Made by a program: the position numbers and the translations under genes. DNA of 8,011 bases, from assembly GCA_040880365.1 (NCBI GenBank), contig JBBDIO010000042.1, positions 1 through 8,011 on the forward strand, given 5' to 3'. The notes below the pieces were generated by a model. It was not told the DNA's origin. It saw only the letters and a list, made by a program, of their open reading frames with translations, and made no database searches. The stretch comes from JBBDIO01 sp040880365 (GTDB lineage: Bacteria; Chloroflexota; Anaerolineae; Caldilineales; Caldilineaceae). Position 1 is the first letter of the stretch. Each line of letters starts with the position of its first letter. Shown here one piece after another: positions 4,910-8,011 of the stretch.

Positions 4910-7900
4910 CTACGCCGCCGGATGCTGCCGGGAACCTGCCCGAAATTGATGCCGAACTGGTCGCGGCAATCTGTACGCCCGCGACGGCGGCTGCAACGGT
5001 AGGCGAACAGGTCGCGGCCTTGCGGGCTGCGAACCTCGATTCTGCTGGGGGGCTGCGCGCGCTGCTGGCCTATGCCCAGGCGCATGTGGGGCAAAATCCC
5101 CAATTGAGTCGCCGCGTGGCGCAGATTTGCGCGGCGGTCGCGCCCGAAGCCGGGGCGGCGGAAGTCGTGCCCCTGGCGTGCTATTTTCAGGCGCAGACCC
5201 ATGCGATGAACGGCGAATTTCCCACGGCGTATGCTTTGATCGAGGAAGCCCGCGCCGGTTTTGAAGCGCAAGGCGACCAGGGTGGCGCGTTGCGCACCAA
5301 TTTGGGGCTGATGAATGTATTGGGCGAGATGGGGCGACATGCCGAGGCGGTGGCTGCCGGCGAACGCGCGCTGGCAGGACTGGCCCCCCAGTTGACCGCA
5401 GAGGGCGAAGGCGCGGCCCAGGCGCGGGCAATGGCGGCGGGGGTGCAGGCCAATCTGGGCATCTGCTTCAGCCAGATTGGCCGTTTCGACGCGGCGCTGG
5501 ATGCCTATGCCGCGGCCGAGGAACACTATGCCGCGATGGACATGGCCGAGCGCGAAGCCGTGGTGACCAACAATCGCGGGGTCACGCTGCTTTATCTGGG
5601 ACGGGTGCGCGAGGCTATTGCCCGGTTTGAGGCGGCGGCAGACGCGCGCGCGCAGGCCGATTTGCCTGTGTTGCGCGCGCAATCGTTGGCAAATCTGGGT
5701 GAAGCCTGGCTGCTGCTGGGCGACTATGGGCAGGCTTTGCAGACTCTGGAAGCGGCGCGCACGGTGTTGCTGGGCTTTCCCGCGGCTGCGGATCTGTTGA
5801 TTGTGACGCGCAAATTGGGAGATGCCTATCTGGCGTTGAACCTGCTCGATGAGTCTCTGGAGATGTATGGGGCGGCTCAGGGACTGGCGACTACGCTGGA
5901 GATGCGCCACCAGCACGGTTGGGTATTGTGGGGGCTGGGCGCGGCGTTGGCGCGCACAGAACGCACTGCTGAAGCGGGCAGTGCATTGGCCCAGGCCGCG
6001 GAATTGTTCGCCGATATTGAAAATCGACCGCTGCTTTCCAGTGTGCACCTGGAGCAGGCCGCGCTTTTGCAGGCCCAGGACGATCTGCCGGGTGCGCAGG
6101 CGATGGCCCAGCGCGCGTGGTCGCTGGTAGCAGACAGCGAATGGCGGGTGCAACAGGCCTATGCGGCCCTGCGCCTGGCAGATCTCAGCCCGGATGACGC
6201 GGCGCAAGCCGGGCAATGGCTGGCAACCGCACGCCGCGTGGTGGGCGAGTTGGATCTGCCCTATCTGGGCTATCGTATCGACGCGCGGGCCGGGCGACTG
6301 GCGTTGGATGGCGGTGATTTTGCGGCGGCGGAAACTTTGCTGCTGGCCGCGGTAGAGACATTGGAGACTTTGCGCGGCAGTGTGGCGCAGGAGGCGTTGC
6401 GCACTTCGTTTTTGCAGGACAAAACCGCAGTCTATGCCGATTTGTTGCGGCTCTATCTGGCGCGTGGGGGCGAAAACGATGACCTGGCCGCGTTTCAGGT
6501 GGTAGAACGTACGCAGTCGCGGGTGTTGGTGGAGTTGTTGCAGGGGCTGGTGCAGCGGCAAATTGCGATTGGCGACGCCGACCGCCAGGAATTGGCGGCA
6601 TTGCAGGCCGATTTGGATGCGCTCTATAACCGGCTGTTAGAGGGCAACAGCGGCAGCACCGAGCGCGGTTCGGCATCGGCGGCGGTGGTCGCGCTGGAAC
6701 AATCGATCCGCCGGGTGCGCTTGCGCGCTGCTCTGCGCGGGGATGCTGCTATTGGTGAGGCAGGGGAGATCGCAGAGGGGACCGGGCGATCAGAACATGA
6801 GCCAGCCGCCGGGCGCGGGCCGGAAATTGTGGATGTGGCGCAGTTGCGGGCCGGGTTGGGCGACGCGGGCGCACTGGTTGCTTTTTTTATCCTGGATGAC
6901 GAGATTGGCGCGTTTGTGCTGGATGCGCACCGGCTGCACGTTGCGCGTGATCTGGCTTCGGTGGCGGCGGTCCAAGCGTGGTTGGCGCGGCTGGAAATCC
7001 AATGGGCGCGTTTTCGCATGGGGACGCCCTTTGTCGAAGCGCATTTACGCCGCCTCGAACAATCGGCGCAGAGGGTTTTGGGCGAGCTGTATCAATTGCT
7101 GTGGCAGCCGCTGGAGACCTATCTGGGCCGGCAGGTGCGTCCCATCACGCTGATCCCCCAGGGGATTTTGCACCAGGTGCCGTTCCACGCGCTCTATGCA
7201 GACGCGGACGCAGCAGACGCGGACCCGGCAGACATAAACTCGGCGGGCGCGGACTATCTGCTGGCGCGTCATACCTTCACCTATGCGCCCAGCGCGACGG
7301 TGCATCTGCACTGCCAGACGCGCACCCGCGCCGATCTGACCCGCGCGCTGGTGGTGGGGGTGGCAGATCCGCAGTTGCCCTTTGTCGCGGTCGAGGCGGC
7401 GCGGGTGGCGACGCTGTTCGACCACGCAACCCGGTTGCCGGCAGGTGGAGCTACATTGCCCGCACTGCGCCAGGCGTTGGCTACCGCCGCGGATGCCGCC
7501 CAGCCCGATGGCGTGGTCCATTTGGCCTGTCACGGGCTGTTCCGCGCCGATAATCCGGTCTATTCGGCTTTGAAGCTGGATGATGGTTGGCTGACCGCTG
7601 TGGAGATTCTGACGCTGCCCCTGGCGGGCGCGCTGGTCGTGTTGAGCGCGTGTGAATCGGGGCGCAGTCGCGTGGTGCCCGGCAACGAGCTGCTGGGGAT
7701 TCCGCGGGCGGTTTTGGGCGCAGGCGCGCGCACGACGGTGGTCAGTCAATGGGTGGTGCAGGATGAAGCCGCGGCACAGTTGATGGAAGTGTTTTATGGC
7801 GAATGGCAGGCTACGCATGATGCGCCGGGGGCCTTGTGCACAGCGCAACGCAAGTTGGCCGAGACGCATCCCCATCCCTATTACTGGGCCGCATTTATGG

Positions 7901-7917
7901 TGATGGGCGCGGGGTAG
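4906..7917 (+). CDS. TPR-CHAT protein (tetratricopeptide repeats plus caspase-like CHAT peptidase)
   Basis: The product has 1003 residues from ATG 4906, which overlaps the preceding stop as ATGA; an in-frame start 19 codons earlier would cut deep into the upstream gene and is less likely. Residues about 60-560 are helical repeats of TPR type, for example NLGICFSQIGRFDAALDAY near 183, NRGVTLLYLGRVREAIARFE near 223, LANLGEAWLLLGDYGQALQ near 261 and KLGDAYLALNLLDESLEMY near 303. A low-complexity linker follows (about 580-645, with NSGSTERGSAS). The CHAT domain fills about 645-1003. It has the opening strand motif LIPQGILHQVPFHAL (about 750), catalytic His876 in VHLACHGLF, catalytic Cys916 in LSACESGRS, then GNELLGIPRAVLGAGARTTV and the terminal HPYYWAAFMVMGAG. 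Both dyad residues are intact, so a cysteine endopeptidase is expected. There is no signal peptide or membrane span; it should act in the cytoplasm. The TPR part probably senses or binds a partner. The coupled upstream gene is a candidate substrate or regulator. Confidence 0.94.
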   Translation: MTTPPDAAGNLPEIDAELVAAICTPATAAATVGEQVAALRAANLDSAGGLRALLAYAQAHVGQNPQLSRRVAQICAAVAPEAGAAEVVPLACYFQAQTHAMNGEFPTAYALIEEARAGFEAQGDQGGALRTNLGLMNVLGEMGRHAEAVAAGERALAGLAPQLTAEGEGAAQARAMAAGVQANLGICFSQIGRFDAALDAYAAAEEHYAAMDMAEREAVVTNNRGVTLLYLGRVREAIARFEAAADARAQADLPVLRAQSLANLGEAWLLLGDYGQALQTLEAARTVLLGFPAAADLLIVTRKLGDAYLALNLLDESLEMYGAAQGLATTLEMRHQHGWVLWGLGAALARTERTAEAGSALAQAAELFADIENRPLLSSVHLEQAALLQAQDDLPGAQAMAQRAWSLVADSEWRVQQAYAALRLADLSPDDAAQAGQWLATARRVVGELDLPYLGYRIDARAGRLALDGGDFAAAETLLLAAVETLETLRGSVAQEALRTSFLQDKTAVYADLLRLYLARGGENDDLAAFQVVERTQSRVLVELLQGLVQRQIAIGDADRQELAALQADLDALYNRLLEGNSGSTERGSASAAVVALEQSIRRVRLRAALRGDAAIGEAGEIAEGTGRSEHEPAAGRGPEIVDVAQLRAGLGDAGALVAFFILDDEIGAFVLDAHRLHVARDLASVAAVQAWLARLEIQWARFRMGTPFVEAHLRRLEQSAQRVLGELYQLLWQPLETYLGRQVRPITLIPQGILHQVPFHALYADADAADADPADINSAGADYLLARHTFTYAPSATVHLHCQTRTRADLTRALVVGVADPQLPFVAVEAARVATLFDHATRLPAGGATLPALRQALATAADAAQPDGVVHLACHGLFRADNPVYSALKLDDGWLTAVEILTLPLAGALVVLSACESGRSRVVPGNELLGIPRAVLGAGARTTVVSQWVVQDEAAAQLMEVFYGEWQATHDAPGALCTAQRKLAETHPHPYYWAAFMVMGAG
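7198..7227 (+). repeat. Asp-Ala codon repeat inserted in the CHAT domain
   Basis: GCAGACGCGGACGCA (7198-7212) is followed by GCAGACGCGGACCCG (7213-7227) and a further GCAGAC. The 15-bp units stay in frame and encode an acidic loop ADADAADADPAD from residue 765, between the conserved strand ending FHALY and the following YLLARHTFTYAPSA. The insert lies at a surface-loop position well away from the dyad. Confidence 0.75.
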
Positions 7918-8011
7918 CGTAGGAACGCGCGGAAGCCGTCCGACGTTAGAGTGAGATATTCCGTAGGCATAGTCATCGTAGCCAAAGACGCCGCAGCCAC
8001 AGAAGCCTTAG
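7918..8011. other. Non-coding tail after the TPR-CHAT gene
   Basis: This stretch is less GC-rich than the gene before it and shows no stem with a T-run that would mark a terminator. A short plus-strand frame beginning at GTG 7951 (VRYSVGIVIVAKDAAATEAL) stays open to the edge, but it has no ribosome binding site and is too short to support as a gene. Confidence 0.5.

Noticed and set aside
4873..6561. 562-codon open frame on the minus strand opposite the TPR region
   Set aside because: Its translation is Arg/Gln/His-rich without domain motifs, and the plus strand there has clear TPR repeats in a gene that continues into an intact CHAT domain. It is a by-product of high GC content.
7045..7875. 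276-codon open frame on the minus strand opposite the CHAT domain, open upstream to the window edge
   Set aside because: It overlaps the conserved CHAT core entirely and shows no family motif. The Gly/Tyr-rich stretch upstream of it near 7960-8009 is not enough to support a gene.
1..8011. CRISPR array, cas genes or mobile element accompanying the TPR-CHAT module
   Set aside because: No regularly spaced direct repeats of 25-40 bp, no Cas motifs, no transposase and no terminal inverted repeats were found in the window.

Overview
The window looks like chromosomal DNA of a GC-rich bacterium, most plausibly a member of the Chloroflexota (inferred from protein style and gene order; no rRNA or other marker fixes the taxon). 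It holds two divergent gene blocks separated by a ~570 bp intergenic region that is clearly more AT-rich than the genes.

Left block, minus strand (window position ~3100 down to 1): the beginning of a division and cell-wall (dcw) cluster, in transcription order mraZ (2804-2370), rsmH/mraW (2377-1370, overlapping mraZ by 8 bp), a single-pass membrane coiled-coil protein in the usual ftsL position (1252-212) that is about three times the normal FtsL length, and the first codons of a further gene cut by the window edge (169 or 145 to 1), probably the transpeptidase ftsI/pbp. Upstream of mraZ there is a near-consensus sigma-70 promoter (TGGACA - 17 bp - TATAAT). Directly over its start region lie three TGGGN boxes at an exact 10-bp period, the known form of an MraZ operator. 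This predicts autoregulation of the cluster by MraZ. The ~260-nt leader also carries a palindrome matching the GAAC-N4-GTTC type of LexA box, plus further TGGG repeats.

Right block, plus strand (3375-7917): an ECF-type sigma factor, a 225-bp gap, then two translationally coupled genes (ATGA overlap). The first of these encodes a 235-residue soluble protein with a helical, anti-sigma-like N-terminus and a beta-sandwich-like C-terminus. The second encodes a 1003-residue TPR-CHAT protein with an intact His/Cys caspase-like dyad (H876, C916). The set sigma factor + small partner + TPR-CHAT protease has the same parts as the output arm of the type III-E CRISPR Craspase system (ECF sigma, Csx30, TPR-CHAT Csx29), but no CRISPR or cas component is visible here. 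The working hypothesis is a proteolytic switch: the TPR part senses a signal, the CHAT part cleaves the partner, and the sigma factor is released. This is inference from gene content.

The last 94 bp carry no supportable gene. No tRNA, rRNA, insertion sequence or CRISPR array was seen.
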